DNA from: Mucor racemosus | Taxonomy: Eukaryota > Mucoromycota > Mucoromycetes > Mucorales > Mucoraceae | Length of the DNA: 64,000 nucleotides | NCBI GenBank assembly: GCA_027405735.1 | Contig: JAPEHQ010000002.1 | Coordinates: 558,001 to 622,000, forward strand | Reading direction: 5' to 3' | Shown here: one piece after another, positions 1-12,924 of the stretch | Layout of the letters: every line of letters begins with the position of its first letter | How positions within the stretch are numbered: position 1 is the first letter of the stretch | Notes under the pieces: model-generated | What the model saw: only the letters and a program-made list of their open reading frames with translations | Told to the model about the DNA's origin: nothing | Database searches by the model: none | Made by a program: the position numbers and the translations under genes

Positions 1-1880
1 GTTTTTTGAGGATACACATCATTTTTTATGAGTAAATTTCAACTATACGTAATGTAAATAATGCACAAAAAATTATCCATCGATCCAATCATTGCTGAAC
101 CTTCTAGCTACATTTTTTGTAGAGAAAACAAGGATTTTGTCAATTTATTTTTCAAATCCAGGATTTGGAATGAAGGTATACAGGAGAAAACTTGAAGCTA
201 AAAGCGCGAAGGCATTTCCTTATATACATTTTTGAGGATATCTCCATAAAAAGGCAATATTTTGAAATAAACTAAATTGGGTCCGAGAGAGCTCAACGAG
301 ATTGATAACATTGTTTAGGATACTGACTAAATATTGAGCTGGATTATGTAATATGTAATACTAATAATGAGCACAGAAGGTATGGTTCATCGTAAGTTCT
401 TAATAGGTTATCTGTGCAGTAAAATGTAAAATAAAAGCTTTGAAAAAAGATACAGTTTAAATCCTTCTTTATTCAAAAAATAGATAGTGTGCAATAGGTC
501 TATATTTCTACTCTATTTATATTAGTTGTGCTTTTGTTATATCTGGGAGTTGCACCGTAACTGTCAGTGATCTATCAGAATTAGGAATAACCGAATTACC
601 AACTTAGGACTTCTGTCAAACCGTGATGTTTAACATGCGAATCAGACAATGCTGAATTCCATACATATATCATCACGCTACTTATTAAATGATTGAAGCA
701 TGATTCCATTGTCTTCATGCAATATCCATATGTTTATTCTTTTTGGTAAATCAATTAGTTTGTTTGTGATTTTAAAGTTTATATTGAGCTTCTTGATTTA
801 CATAATCAAGGCGGTCTTTTAATGCCCGTTTTTGGCATATTTGTTAATGATCCGCATAGAGCAATCCTTACTTTGATCTATGTGTTTCTTCAGCTTATTT
901 TATGAATCAATTTGCTTTGTTTATGATTCGGTCTATTTTATTTATATGTTAAATTACTAATACTTTCTGTATTTACTGTTAAATTCATGTTATCTCTATT
1001 GAAATATTAGAGCATGGTTTTATGTGAGATAACATTTAATTTCTTATGTGGGGAAATAGTATCCTAGTTCAGCACAATCTGGACATGATCATTAGAGTTA
1101 GGAACAGTAAGGGATGATGCATATCGACTTTATTTCAGTTATGGAATAAGGTGGAGTGATTATATTATATATTATATTTAATCTAAGATGATGTGATATT
1201 ATTTAAGCTGAGCCAATGTAAATCTTTACCTGCGATTCACATTGGTTTTTTCTGTTATAAAGAATATTCTCCCGTTTAATCAATCATCAAAGAATATTCT
1301 ATTCAATTTAACGAATATTTTGAAATCTACTACAAAAATGTCGAAAAAATGAAAAAAAAATAAGTACTCAGAATGTTTTCATATTGAAATATGTTATAGA
1401 GCACTTCAAAACAAGTAAGTGCTATTATTAAAAATCGTTAGTACAGTTAGCTTAATTTTTCGTAGAGATATGAAGGCCCAAAATTTTCAATTTTTAGCAG
1501 TGAAATAAGTATAAAGATCTGAAACATTAGCACTGAAAAATTAATACCAAAAGCAAAAGATAGGATATTTCCGAATACTTATTTTTGGATGAAACGTGAA
1601 CATCTCAGGTACATCAGTATATTTTTTTTCTTGGTGTTATTTAGTAAAAAAGTTGAGTAGGGATAAAAGAGAGACTCAATGTTTAAGGAAAAAGCATTAA
1701 ATTTATGTATATTTGAGTTTTCCACGAGATATAATATAAATTTAGTATAATTTGAGCAAAATATATCTATGTAGAAATGTCCAATATATATACTAGATTA
1801 TGTTTAGTTTGAGGTTAGTAATAGAATAGAGAGCACATCTCGATTTTGAAGATTGAAAACTTTGAAAATCGCCATTTTTG
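1..1880 (+). repeat. Dispersed repeat family A, copy I (split by an insertion)
   Basis: This matches three other long copies in the window (28.2-30.2, 39.4-42.4 and 58.8-60.5 kb), beginning with the same 'gttttttgaggatacac' block seen at 29.3 and 41.5 kb. The match runs to about 311, stops, and resumes near 1299 at 'caatttaacgaatatt'. It then continues to about 1880, where the shared 'cgattttgaagattgaaaa' end is found. The left edge lies outside the window. No long ORF is intact. Sequence class is unknown; it behaves like a non-autonomous interspersed repeat. Confidence 0.75.
312..1298 (+). mobile_element. Insertion in family A copy I, carrying a retroelement leader
   Basis: About 987 bp interrupt the family A repeat. 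The first 70-80 bases (from 'tgtttaggatactgac' through 'gcacagaaggtatggt') match the 5' leader and first gag codons of the LTR element at about 50.02-50.09 kb almost base for base. A segment at about 570-690 recurs at about 38.88-39.01 kb. The rest shows no ORF and no clear LTR. It may be a deleted retroelement derivative. The right end has two copies of 'aaagaatattct' (1259-1270 and 1290-1301). Boundaries are accurate to about 10 bases. Confidence 0.55.
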
Positions 1881-2308
1881 GGAATTTTCTAAAAAATCAA
1901 ATTGATATTCATCAATAAATCTTTTACTTTGAATAACTTGCTCCCGAAAAAAGTAAAGCTTATGTATTCGTAAATGCACTGCTGTATAAACCCGTTTTTT
2001 TAATAAACTATACATTAATTGCATTTTATGTGCATAAATGATTAGTTGACCAGAGAAAATATCCAATTTTCGTTAGGTTATTATTCGTATTATTTTATTG
2101 TTTCTTTTTTCATATTCTACAATTTCAAGAGCGTTTATCGAAACAAGAAGGCGAAATAAAGGACGCAATTGTGTGTCAGAATTTTGATTGTAGACAAATA
2201 AACATCCCTTGTGCATATATTACTCATCATGAGCTTATATAATACAATCGATTATTTATTTTCTTAAAAAATGTTACATATAGGTATTGATACTTCAAAT
2301 CAATACTT
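1881..2308. other. Intergenic, no feature seen
   Basis: This AT-rich sequence lies between the repeat and the 3' end of the DHX40-like gene. A minus-strand 83-codon ORF at 1815-2066 straddles the repeat edge and shows no protein character. Confidence 0.5.
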
Positions 2309-4712
2309 TTATTCTTTCTTTCGTCTAGCTAAAGCTCTTTGGCGAATCATGTCAATCTCTTCCGCTCTACGTTTTTTAGATTCTATTTCTTCCAATGCAG
2401 CTGACTGTTCTCGCTCATTATCAATGGCTTGCTGTCTATGTTTTGCCTCCAAATCTTCTACCTCAACGCTTGGTTGAGCTTCCCCATTTAACCTTGTTTG
2501 TGGCAATTTCTTGATCCTTGCCTGGCCTTCACCCTGCTTAACCCAGTCCCACAAGATCTTGCTAACGCCCTTCATAACTGCTTTATTTGTATATGTAATA
2601 TTGGTGTACATGACCCAATCAAGCTCAGAGTATTGAACTTTTGCCTTATCCAACATGTTTGCTAATGCACATAAGGGATGCAAATATAATGCAACGAGTG
2701 CTGTAGATGACACTCCAGTTGATGATTGTCCTAAATGCTCGTCTGGTGCATAATGCGAAAAGACTGAGCGATGAGCACCTTTGTTGGCAATATTTGTAAA
2801 ATATCCAGTCAAGAATGATTGAAGTATGGGAACAGGATCTACACTTTCCGCACGATCGTTTTCACCAACACGACGTTTGTTTGTTTTACTTCGCTTGTGT
2901 TTGATTAATGAGCTCTTGATGATTTTAAGATCTAGTTTGTCCATGACATCCATTAGCTGAGATCTAACATTTGATGCAGTTTCCAATACTTTGTAATTAA
3001 TGTAGTTTTCCTTGCACCATTTACGACTTTTACTGTGCCATTTCCATTCATGCCACACATTTAAGTATGTCATATGGTCGCCTGTATGATGAGCTAATTT
3101 GACCTTGCATTTTTCTGCTTCAATTGCCTCCTCCTCTTTACGTGGCGATTTAAAAAGCTCCATGTCGCCTGCCAACATACTGATGATGATAACCACTTCG
3201 TAACTACACTTTAAATACACTGAGGCTAGTAAAACTCGAGCTAAAGATGGAGATAAAGGGAAATGATTCATTCTTGTTCCAAGTTTTGTAATCTTGCCTT
3301 CTTCGTCAATGGCTCCCAATAAATACAATTGCTTCAATGCATTTCGTACTAATGTTTCCTCTGGAGGATCGATAAATTGAAAATTAATTACATCCACTAT
3401 ATTCATAGTTTTCAAAGCCAATACAGTTCCAAGTAAAGAACTACGTTGGATTTCTGGAATAGTATTGGGTTCCATTCGTTCAAAACTTTCTTCATTGTAT
3501 AATCTATATGCTTTACCAGGAGCTGTACGACCAGCACGACCTGCTCTTTGTATAGCTGCTGCTTGACTGATTTCTGTAACTAACAATGCATCCATGCCAG
3601 TGTTGGGATCGAAAGATTTTTCTTTTACAAACCCTGAATCAACAACATAACGAATACCAGGGATTGTAACGGATGTCTATTAAATGGTATTAGAAAGAGG
3701 CAATATTTCAATTGAGGTGAGTGTACCTGAGCAACATTGGTAGCAAATACTACTTTTCGATCGCCTTGACGAGGTAATTCAAATACTGCTTTTTGATCAA
3801 ATGTTTCCAAACTTGCAAACAAAGGATATACAGCAGCATGAGAAACACCATGTCCATCATCATAGAACTTTACCTGACGACGATAATCGCAGTTTGCATC
3901 TTTCTCGGCAAAAGCTTTACATGCTCTTTCAATATCTTGTTGACCTGTCAAAAATACCAGAATATCACCCTCTGGTTGTTGTGTATGAATAGTCCAAGCT
4001 GTTTCAACAGCACGGTCCACAAAGGCTGATTTCAATGTCGCTAATTTAGGTGCATCTAATGAATAAATAACCTGTACAGGATAAGTTCTACCGGGGATTT
4101 CAAATATAGGACATTCATCAAAGAAATCTGAAAACTTAGCTACGTCCAGCGTGGCAGACATGATTAATATTTTTAAATCAGGTCTTTTGCGATGTGTTTC
4201 TTTTAAAAGTCCAAATAAAACATCTGTTTCTAATGTACGTTCGTGTGCTTCATCGATAACAATAACATTGTATTTATTCAAACAAGGATCCATTGTCGCT
4301 TCACGTAATAAGATTCCATCTGTCATGTAAACTAAACGAGTATCTGCTGAGGTGCGATCATCAAACCGAATGTTGTAACCTACAGAAGACCCTAACCTAT
4401 CTCCTTGTTCTTCGCTAACTCTTTTGGCAACTATAGGCACACATTAGGACATGACATGTATGTATAATTCTATAGGGAAATTGACTTGCCTGTTATTGCT
4501 GCAATTCGTCTAGGTTGAGTTACCCCAATCTTTTTCAATTCTGGTAATTCTTCCAAAATATATTGTGGTATTTGGGTAGTTTTACCAGAACCAGTTTCGC
4601 CAATAATTACAAGAATACTATATTCACGAATAGCATCAATAAGATCTTGTTTATATTCGAATGTTGGGAGATGAGCTCTTTGATCTTGTATTTGATTATA
4701 TTTTGTTGACAT
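2309..4712 (-). CDS. DEAH-box RNA helicase, DHX40-like
   Basis: Three exons: 4712-4490, 4430-3727 and 3676-2309, giving 764 aa, close to DHX40 length (about 780). Superfamily 2 motifs are in order: GETGSGKT (38-45), TQPRR (65-69), DEAH (134-137), SAT (166-168), FLTGQ, and QRAGRAGR (352-359). A HA2/winged-helix region and an OB-fold-like end follow. The charged, helical tail ends in KRRAEEIDMIRQRALARRKK. DEAH helicases use ATP to remodel RNA or RNP; DHX40 proteins have been linked to the spliceosome, but the exact substrate is unclear. Intron 1 starts with GC (GCAAGT) rather than GT; joining there restores the expected AAIT-VAKRV sequence. DHX35 is an alternative assignment but fits the C-terminal half less well. 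Confidence 0.9.
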
Positions 4713-4871
4713 ACGAAAAAGAAAAAGTTTTATGTATTTCGAGATTTGTAAATTTTGGAGCTCAATTATAGTGTAATGTTTCGCGCAAAAATGGCAAACA
4801 GTGCATTAACGTTATAATATTTGTATTATAGTATAGCAAAAAAATAGTTGTTTTGTTTATTAAATATAAAC

Positions 4872-6448
4872 CTACGCAACACAAATGTCTCGTCTAATAT
4901 TGCTATTCTTGGGTAAATCTTTAGATACTGTAAATTGATCAATGACGCCTCCTAATGAGCCATCTACATTTGCTTGGTGATGAACAATGTTCATTGTGGT
5001 AGGTGTCACTCTGAATGTTGAAAAACCATAACCTGCATAACGAGTAGCAGACCAATCAGGAAAAGGACCATCACCAAATTGAGCTGAACCTTCTGGTTGA
5101 CCACCATTACCAATTACAATATGGAAGAAGCTGGGTGCGTTGTGATAAGATTTTGTTACCAATTTTCCTCTAGATACAGGGTATGTTCTTTCGTAACTAT
5201 GAACATGACCACTCATATAGATGTCGACCTTATGCTTAAGCATGAGATCTTCAAGTCCACCCCAAGTTAAGTTTGTATTAAGATCAACTGGTCCATTTTT
5301 AATCGTAGCTGCCTTAGAAGTACAATCTGTTTTATTCAGAGAACAATAGATGGGATGATGCGTCAAAAATATAATCCAAGGTTGTGTATGCCTATGTTTG
5401 TTAGCCTCTCTTAAATCATCATCAAGCCAATTTACAGCTGTTTTTATTTCCTCAGTTGTACCACTAAAATAAACCTCTGTAGAAAATGAAACAAGATGTA
5501 GTGATTTATAATTGATCGAGTACATTAGCGAATTATCAAAGTTCGATTCTCTATAAGGTACGCTATCGAATCTAAAATACAAATCATTCGTAAGCCAGCA
5601 TAATTGTTTGTTTGTGTGTGTGTGTTGAATATTACCTATTCTTGTAATGACTGAAATTGTAAGCACTTTCATGATTTCCAGCCGCACCCAGGTAAGGCAC
5701 TTGAGCAAATAAATCCTGCATGAAATTCATGTATTCATCACCTTTTGTACCATCAAAATCGTGTAAATCATAAGCTTGATCACCAGCAAGTGTAACAAAA
5801 TCGTATTTATGAGTCTTTGCTAAATCCTTCATATGAGAAACAGCTACAGCATTACAGGCTCCCACATCACCGGTAGCAATAAAACTAAAATCATTTCTCT
5901 TTGGTGCAGTATGAAATTCATATGTTTTAGACCATTTAATATTAGACCCGATTTTGGAACCAACTCTGTATCGATATACATTTGCTGATTTAAGCAATTT
6001 TGTTTTCAATTGATGGAGGTATAATTTACGTTGAGCAGTGTCACCATCAACAAAATACCAATCCTATACACTAATCTGATAAGTAAAACAAGATAGAAAA
6101 AAAAAAAAAAAAAAAAAAAAAAAAACAAACAAATATTACCTTGCCTTGAATAGTAATGCCTTTTCTTTTGTAACCTTTGGGCCAATACTCTAGAATTGAT
6201 TCCTTAATTTCACCCAATGTGGCAAATTGAACACGTGCAAAATTGGCATCATCTGTCAAAGAGATGTAAATCTGTTGGGGATCATTTGTTGAGTAAGACT
6301 TATTCCAATCACCATGCAATGAATTATAAGTATCTGCATAACATATTAGACCAGGACTTCCATTTGGTTCTTCTTCAATAATAGAAGCAGCAGCAGATAC
6401 TTGTAGTACAACTAGCAAAATTAATGAAATAAAGAATGGAATCTTCAT
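4872..6448 (-). CDS. Secreted purple acid phosphatase (metallophosphoesterase)
   Basis: Three exons: 6448-6140, 6063-5636 and 5571-4872, giving 478 aa. Residues 1 to about 21 form a hydrophobic signal peptide (FFISLILLVVLQVSAAAS). A fibronectin-like N-terminal domain follows. The metal-binding blocks of the family are GDVG (about 168), GDQAYD (about 197), GNHE (about 232), LTHHP and GHVHSYERTYP. They bind the Fe/Zn-type dinuclear centre that hydrolyses phosphate monoesters. Several N-x-S/T sites fit secretion or a vacuolar/cell-wall location, so phosphate scavenging is the likely role. Intron 1 holds a run of about 29 A (plus strand, 6097-6125), where exact length is doubtful. It lies 159 bp downstream of the helicase start on the same strand, probably with its own promoter. 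Confidence 0.93.
6097..6125. repeat. Poly-A/T run inside a phosphatase intron
   Basis: About 29 consecutive A on the plus strand (T in the sense of the gene), in intron 1 close to the donor. It could be a long polypyrimidine stretch, and its length is error-prone in assemblies. Confidence 0.8.
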
Positions 6449-6643
6449 AATTATGATAGCAATAAAAAGAAAGAAGGAAAAAAAGAAAGAAAAAAAGTAG
6501 ATTCATAATATTTATATTAGTCTAATGTAGTATCAATCCTCGATGATCAAAACAATATGCCCCTTTTTAACATCAAGCGTAAACACACATTTATTACAAG
6601 CGTAAATACACATAGCTATTAGGAGCGTAAACACGCATCTGTA

Positions 6644-7087
6644 TTATAAGCAATTCTGAATAGATTCTAATTGATGAATCATTCCATCCAATAAATCATC
6701 ATCAGTACTCTTGAGATCAATAGTTAATGTGGCAATCTTGTCTTCCATATCCAAATTGCACTTGAGTAAACCAGCAACTTGATTTCCTTGTATAACACTT
6801 TTTCCGTATAAAGATGCTGCGCCTGCAATTACTTCTACAACCATCAGTCCACTAGTGCGTGTAACAACCTCAAATGCATTGATAATTGCTTCTTGAATGG
6901 ATGATTCTTCTTGTAACCCAATTTGAACTTTTACATTGCCATGATATCCAAATTCATTTCCATGTTCTGCCAACAATGTGGCAAATGCAGTTGGATCCAT
7001 TGGTGCTTCTACCAAGAATAGACTAACAGGAATAGGTATTTCAATAGAATGTTGATGAATAGTAGATGATCCCTGTTGTGTGCGTAT

Positions 7088-7131
<44 letters not shown>

Positions 7132-10100
7132 CAAGATTAGTTTCCGATACAATTATGTTCCAATAAAAAAATTACCTCAACGTCATAGAACAAATCACCT
7201 CGAAGACAAAGGCCACGTCTAGGATTTCCTTCTACTTCGAAATGTGCTTCACATTCAATCTTTTCATTTGCTTGTAATTCAAAATGTTCAGTAGCTGATG
7301 CAACGTTAGAGTCTTCATTTGTAATAGACTTTAAATCAAAAGATTGTGCAAATTCCATGTGGAAACTAGGAAGCATTACTTGATCTTTGTTTTGAATTGT
7401 AAAATGAATGCCAATTGTAGGAATTTCCTTAGCTACGTCTAATTGTAACAATCCCATCTATAAGCTAGCATCAATAACTATTAGGATAGTCTGCAATTAA
7501 TACACTTACCAATGACACTTGATCATTACTAAATATTTCTATTGAAGGCTCTTGTTTTTCATTCACTGCTTCTTTAATGTCATCCATATTAACATCCAAT
7601 TCTTCAGGTACCAATTCTTCATTATGAGCAGCAGCCTTTAATCAATATTAATAAACGCATTTTACATTTGATTTTCAATGCTTTTACGTACCTTTGTCTT
7701 TTTGGATGAGGAAGTGCTCTTTTTCTTCTTCTTTTTCTTTTCAGTAGTAACTGGTTCTGGCTGCTTTTCTTGCTTCTTGGACTTAGTCTTTTTATTAGAC
7801 TCTAACAATTCCTTGTTCTTCTTCTACAAACAAATTCTTAAATAATAGTCTTGAAATCTAAAATTCATATTTACCTGAAGTGCTCTTAATTCTTTACGCT
7901 CTGCTCTATAACGAGCTTCTTCTTTAATACGAACTTCTTCAGGGCTTAAATAGGCTTTAGGTTGGGCAAACTTTTCATCTTCACCTAATGGAGTTGATAA
8001 ATCAACATTGTTTAAACCAGCATCTTCTACACTTTCAAAGATATCGCGGGCAGATTTCTTGATGTAGACATGATCCTTCTTTGTTGGTTTTTCATCATCA
8101 GACATTGCTGCATTCTCAGGCATCTCCTCCTCAGCATAAACAGGCTGTACAACAGGTTTCTTGGCTCGCTTAGCCTTTCTAGGTTTCTTAATATCATCCA
8201 AACGCAACTCTACAACAGGGATATTATCAATATCGCTATCAAAATCAACTAGTTTCTTGTTATTATCGGGAATATAAAACGGATCGTTTTTACGAGCTTC
8301 TCTTCTTGCTGCACGACGTCTTTCCTTTGTATCTTCATCATCACTATGGGTATTTTTACTGTGCTTCTTTTTCTTTTTGTTTTGGTAGGAAGGTTTAGCA
8401 GATTCCTTTGAATCATCAGAATCTACATCTTCGACCAAGTCAGGTAAAGGATCATTGATCCAAGCATCTAAATCCAAACCCTCTGGAATAGGGACTTTGG
8501 ATTGTGCTTTGGGAGCAACAGGGTTGAGTTCATACATGAAAAATAGTTCAGGAAGACCTTCCAAAACGGCAGGTACACCATCCTGAGCATTAACAGCATC
8601 CAAAATAATATTAAATATTGATTTAACATCATAAGCTCTTTCTTGTACTTCAAGATCAGTGCTATGGGTGAACATGTCCATTTTATCACACATTACTTGA
8701 GTTACTTTTACAAATTCATGTTGAAGTTCAGTGTTCCATTGAGATGTAAGTTGACTTGTCCAGTAAGCAAAAATCTTGATTACACTATGGACATAAATAG
8801 TTTGAACTTTGACAGGTAAATGTGCAGCTTGAGGCGCAAGCAAACATTCTAATGTTGAAGGTATATCTTCTAAATAATTACAGTATTCACCACAAATCCA
8901 AGCAGCTGCTGATAACACTTCAATATTGGAATCACGTCTTTTAGCTGTTTCTAAGAATTTTTTATCTTGCAAAAGATGATACATTTGCTTAACTGCATAT
9001 TCACGAACACTCTTGACACGCACGCTGACATCCATAAGTTGATTAGTGAGTACATCACCTACATTGACACCAGCCTTGTAAGTTATGCCCATTAACACAC
9101 TAATATACCATTCAAAATCGTTCAAATGATGATAATGATTTTGAGAACACATGAAAATGATACGATGAATAATATCAGTTCGATAAACAGGGTCAAAAAT
9201 AGTAGAAGGATCATGTAATGATTGCTCTGGTTGTTCGGGCATAATGTGTGTGATCAAACGCTTTACAATTTCCACAATGTTCTTGCGATGTACCATACCA
9301 ACAACAAGATCCAATGCACGCAAACGGATACTAATATCTTCATCATCAATGCATTCCAGAATCAAATCTTTATGTTCTGCTACTAATCTAGGATGTGTTA
9401 CTAAAAGTTTGCTCATAGCGAGCAAACCAACGTATTTCACTATAGAATATTAGTGTTCCATTAGTTCAATAAAAATATAAAATACTTACAATTTTGGTCA
9501 GGATCTTCCAAAAACTTTCTTAATTTATTAGTACATGTTGCAGCCAAGGCATTGCCGGCATCACCAGCAGCCTCGAGAAATCCACCTGTAATTACAGTGT
9601 AAATACATTCATATAACAAAGACATGGCAGGAGTTGTTTGAATCAAAGATGTAAGTGGTGGCAATAATTTCTTGATTAATCGAGGTTCCAATGGAGTTAA
9701 AGAAGCAAATAATTTGATGATTTTGATTAACATCCAGTTGTTAGAAGATGTAGTCAACAATTTAAAGAGTTGTGGAGCAAGCGATAAGTAATTCTTGGGG
9801 TTTTTGCGAGCTAATTCACAAATAACACTAATGGCAGCAGAAACAACAGCTAAAAAAATGCTCTTTTATATAAGATTCTGCTTTCTAATATATATCTCAA
9901 TAAAACCTACATGGATCAGGATCTTCTAATTTCTCTTTCAAACGAGGAAAACTTATACGAAGTGCCTCTGGATATTTCAAAAAGACTTTATAAAGCACCA
10001 AGACAACCTTCTTGCGAATATAAGGTCTCGAATGATTCAACATGCTGACTAAATCTGGCGAAAGATCTCTTGCTAAGTCAGGTGTAACGATTTGTGATAA

Positions 10101-10520
10101 ACCATTGAGAGCAATTCCAATATCTACAGGAGCAGGAGAAGCTAGATCCTTTTTAATAAGATTGGTAGTCAGCATGAGCACATCTGTATCTTGTTGAAAA
10201 GATAAAGTGGCAGCTAAATAACCAGTTCGTTTATGTAAAAACTTGGGACTCGACATGACTTCAACCATGTAAAAAGAAGCCCAAGACATATCGTATCCAA
10301 GCATTTGTAACTAGTTTATATATCTAAGAAATACAGCAAAACAACTAAACATTATACAACTTACGTATGTCAACTTTGCGACTGCAGTAGCTTTGATATC
10401 TAAATCGTTGGATTTAACTTCATTTCGAATTTCTTGTAAACATACAGCAATATATTTTTGCTCATTCTTTTTATTTGCTCTGATACCTCGTATGAGGTCA
10501 GTTAGAGACTTTTCAAACAT
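6644..10520 (-). CDS. AP-3 complex delta subunit (delta-adaptin, Apl5-like)
   Basis: Eight exons: 10520-10365, 10310-9911, 9849-9490, 9439-7875, 7823-7692, 7635-7510, 7457-7176 and 7072-6644, giving 1,149 aa, the usual length for this subunit. The start at MFEKSLTDLIRGIRANK matches the adaptin N-terminus; an upstream in-frame Met only adds unrelated residues. Residues 1 to about 600 are the alpha-solenoid trunk, with typical blocks LTYLQMLGYDMSW, HKRTGYLAA and LTPLEPRL. A long acidic/lysine-rich hinge with KKKKK runs follows, then an ear-like C-terminal domain. AP-3 sorts cargo from Golgi/endosomes to the vacuole and delta is one of its two large chains. Intron 7 contains a (TG)n tract. All junctions keep frame. 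Confidence 0.93.
7093..7127. repeat. (TG)n microsatellite in an AP-3 delta intron
   Basis: About 17 TG units lie in intron 7 on the plus strand. Length is likely polymorphic. Confidence 0.85.
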
Positions 10521-11319
10521 AGTAAAAGGTAAAGAAACACGAAAACAAAGAGTGTTGGCTTGTTGGCTCCCATTAAATGATTGTTTTATACACGGAGTTT
10601 GTTTCAGATTTTTCAATATTCAGCCATTTGTGGGTCTCAAGCAATTTACTAATTTGAATGGGTTATCCGTATCCCAAATTTGTTAGAAATAATACCTGCT
10701 AGTTAAGTATTCTTCAAATAGTTATACAGGTGAATTAATTCTCTCGAATGATAAAAACATCTGAAGGAAGATTCCTTAAAGATGCAATTTCAGTCAGAAT
10801 TACTGACTGTAAACATTATTATTGATTAGGGTGATGTAGTGTATAGAAAACTTTACACTTTAAATGTTCTTGTTCCTGGATTACAGCATTCTAAATCATG
10901 CAACATTATGTATTGAACAATTTCCAATTAATAAATTTTCATAAATGTCGTATATTTTATACAATATTCGGCTATTTACACCGATATTATTTTTCATATT
11001 TTTGTATAAGTGAAATATTATGTATTTAATTAGATGTGAAATACTATGTGTGATACAGTACATTAAACATATTTGCTGTTATATCATACTTATATTTATA
11101 TGTTTAATATCTTAATTTCAGAATAAAAATTCTATATAGTAAAAGAAAAATCAAATTTTGATAATTTTAAATTTCAAGGTTAATTGCCTTCGAAACAAGA
11201 ATATGCCGTATCTCACTAATATATATAACTCGACACGAGATGGAGTTTAGGAAAGAAATATAAAATACCAATATTTGGTGCTTTATTTGATTGATAGAGT
11301 ATGGGAACTCTATGACATA
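10521..11319. other. Upstream region of AP-3 delta, otherwise featureless
   Basis: About 800 bp, AT-rich. The proximal part must contain the AP-3 delta promoter. I see no ORF with protein character, no RNA gene, and no match to the repeats described elsewhere in the window. Confidence 0.4.
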
Positions 11320-12080
11320 TTGAGATATATGACATCTGAGATTTTGTTTTTTAGCGGGGAGAAAGCAAGTGTTTCACTTTTAAAGCCTTTATACTCGCTG
11401 AAAAATCAGCATGAATAGAAATAACTTTTTTGGCAATATTTCGTAGCATCTCAAGTATAGCTTTACATTTTTTATTTCCTGAATATCTATTGAAATGGGG
11501 GCACGCTCCGATTTTGAATATCATTATATAAAATTGTATAATCAGATATGCACAGGTGACTGAGCTTCAATTCAAAAAGTGTTCAAATGGAAAAAAAATC
11601 CAAAAAAATCCAAAAAAATCCTTGTATGTTTAATTACTCACAAAAACACATAGTAAGTTGAACTAGCGTATCAAATGTTTTAGGTTCAGTTTTTAATTCT
11701 AAATCGATCTGTGTAAATTTTAAAAATATTTTTCTCATAAAATCTCTAGTAAATTCAAGATCAAATTTTAACAGTTTTTGATTAAAAAGTACCCTTTATT
11801 CAAATGCAACCCTAAAATATTTTATTTTTAAATTATGCACAACAAAATTGTCTACAGAATGAGTATTTATACGTAGCTGTAGCCCTATTTTTCGTGGGGA
11901 TATACATTTTTTTAGTCTTTTTTTTGTAAAACCGAAATTTTTTCCTTGTATATATCCTCGTCCAAAATGGATCCTTTTTTATATCACCAAAAATCAATCT
12001 TTCAATCTCAATTTTCTCGATCAAAAATCAATATTTTTTGACAAGGTAAAATTCGTTAGATAGACGCTAATGAGTACTAT
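11320..12080 (+). repeat. Direct repeat B, left copy (about 760 bp)
   Basis: The segment from the 'gagatat' block, through 'gggggcacgctccgattttg' and the A-rich 'aaatccaaaaaaatcc' stretch, to 'aaaattcgttagatag' recurs in the same order and orientation at 15990-16760. Differences are scattered point changes and small indels. Short blocks ('agtaagttgaactagcgt', 'cacgctccgattttgaa') also occur in family A, so the two families look related. The minus-strand ORFs inside (11833-12024 and 16472-16666) are not conserved as proteins. Confidence 0.8.
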
Positions 12081-12464
12081 CCTATGGTTTTAGTTTTGCA
12101 TACCTGTCATCCCTTCATGAATCTCTATAACAGAAAAAGTGCTCTCACAAAATTTATAAAAAAATAAAAAAGTCTCCACAACGATCCAAAAACTAGATAT
12201 CCTGATAGAGAATGAAAAATAAAGTAGACTTTACTTAATAACCATCATTGCAATACCTTAGTATTTTCTCGACTTATTTTCATTTCAAATGCGCTTTCTC
12301 AATTTTAAGCTGGCCATTTCTGCATCATTCAAATTTATGAAACAATCACTATAGTAATCATCCCTGCTTCATTTGATAAAATCTGTAGCTGGAACAATTT
12401 TGAATGGATGGGTACTGTTACTGTTTTTCAAAACAAGTTTCTACTAAAATTGACCACCAGTACA

Positions 12465-12790
12465 AATACATATATGTGAAAAAAAAATAATGTTGAGTCC
12501 ACAGCACTGCGGCTAATTCTTATTGAATATGCAGGTAATACGCAGGTAGTACGCACATATTACTTTACAACGGAATACGGTGCGATAAAAGGCTCATATA
12601 ACCTTGCGTAATACGGCGGTAAACCTCGCATATTACCTGGTTACTCTAACGTTTTACTCAAAATTTGATGCTTTCTACTGCCTCTCTACATTCCTAAATC
12701 TTTTTTTATTTGCTCAGTTTGGCTATATTACCATCATATTACGCCGTAAATATACCACTACCACTACCACTACGGAAAAAACAATGTAAT
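12465..12790. repeat. Cluster of TAATACG/CGTATTA-like motifs
   Basis: Short words such as gtaatacgc, tagtacgc, catattac, gtaatacggcgg and attacgccgtaa recur in both orientations over about 300 bp, ending in a (CCACTA)n stretch at about 12753-12775. This looks like a short-motif-rich non-autonomous element. I cannot define its ends, and the plus ORF at 12604-12789 is just part of it. Confidence 0.35.
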
Positions 12791-12924
12791 TTTGATTTTT
12801 AACATTATTTAACTAGAAAAACCATGATAACATTAAATAATGTAAATAAATGAAAACACTTACGTACATTCACGTACATATTAATTAAGGTTAACATATT
12901 TTTAGATTATTTTTCCTGTGGTAT

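Noticed and set aside
10393..10686. Plus-strand ORF opposite AP-3 delta exon 1
   Set aside because: Antisense shadow of the adaptin coding sequence.
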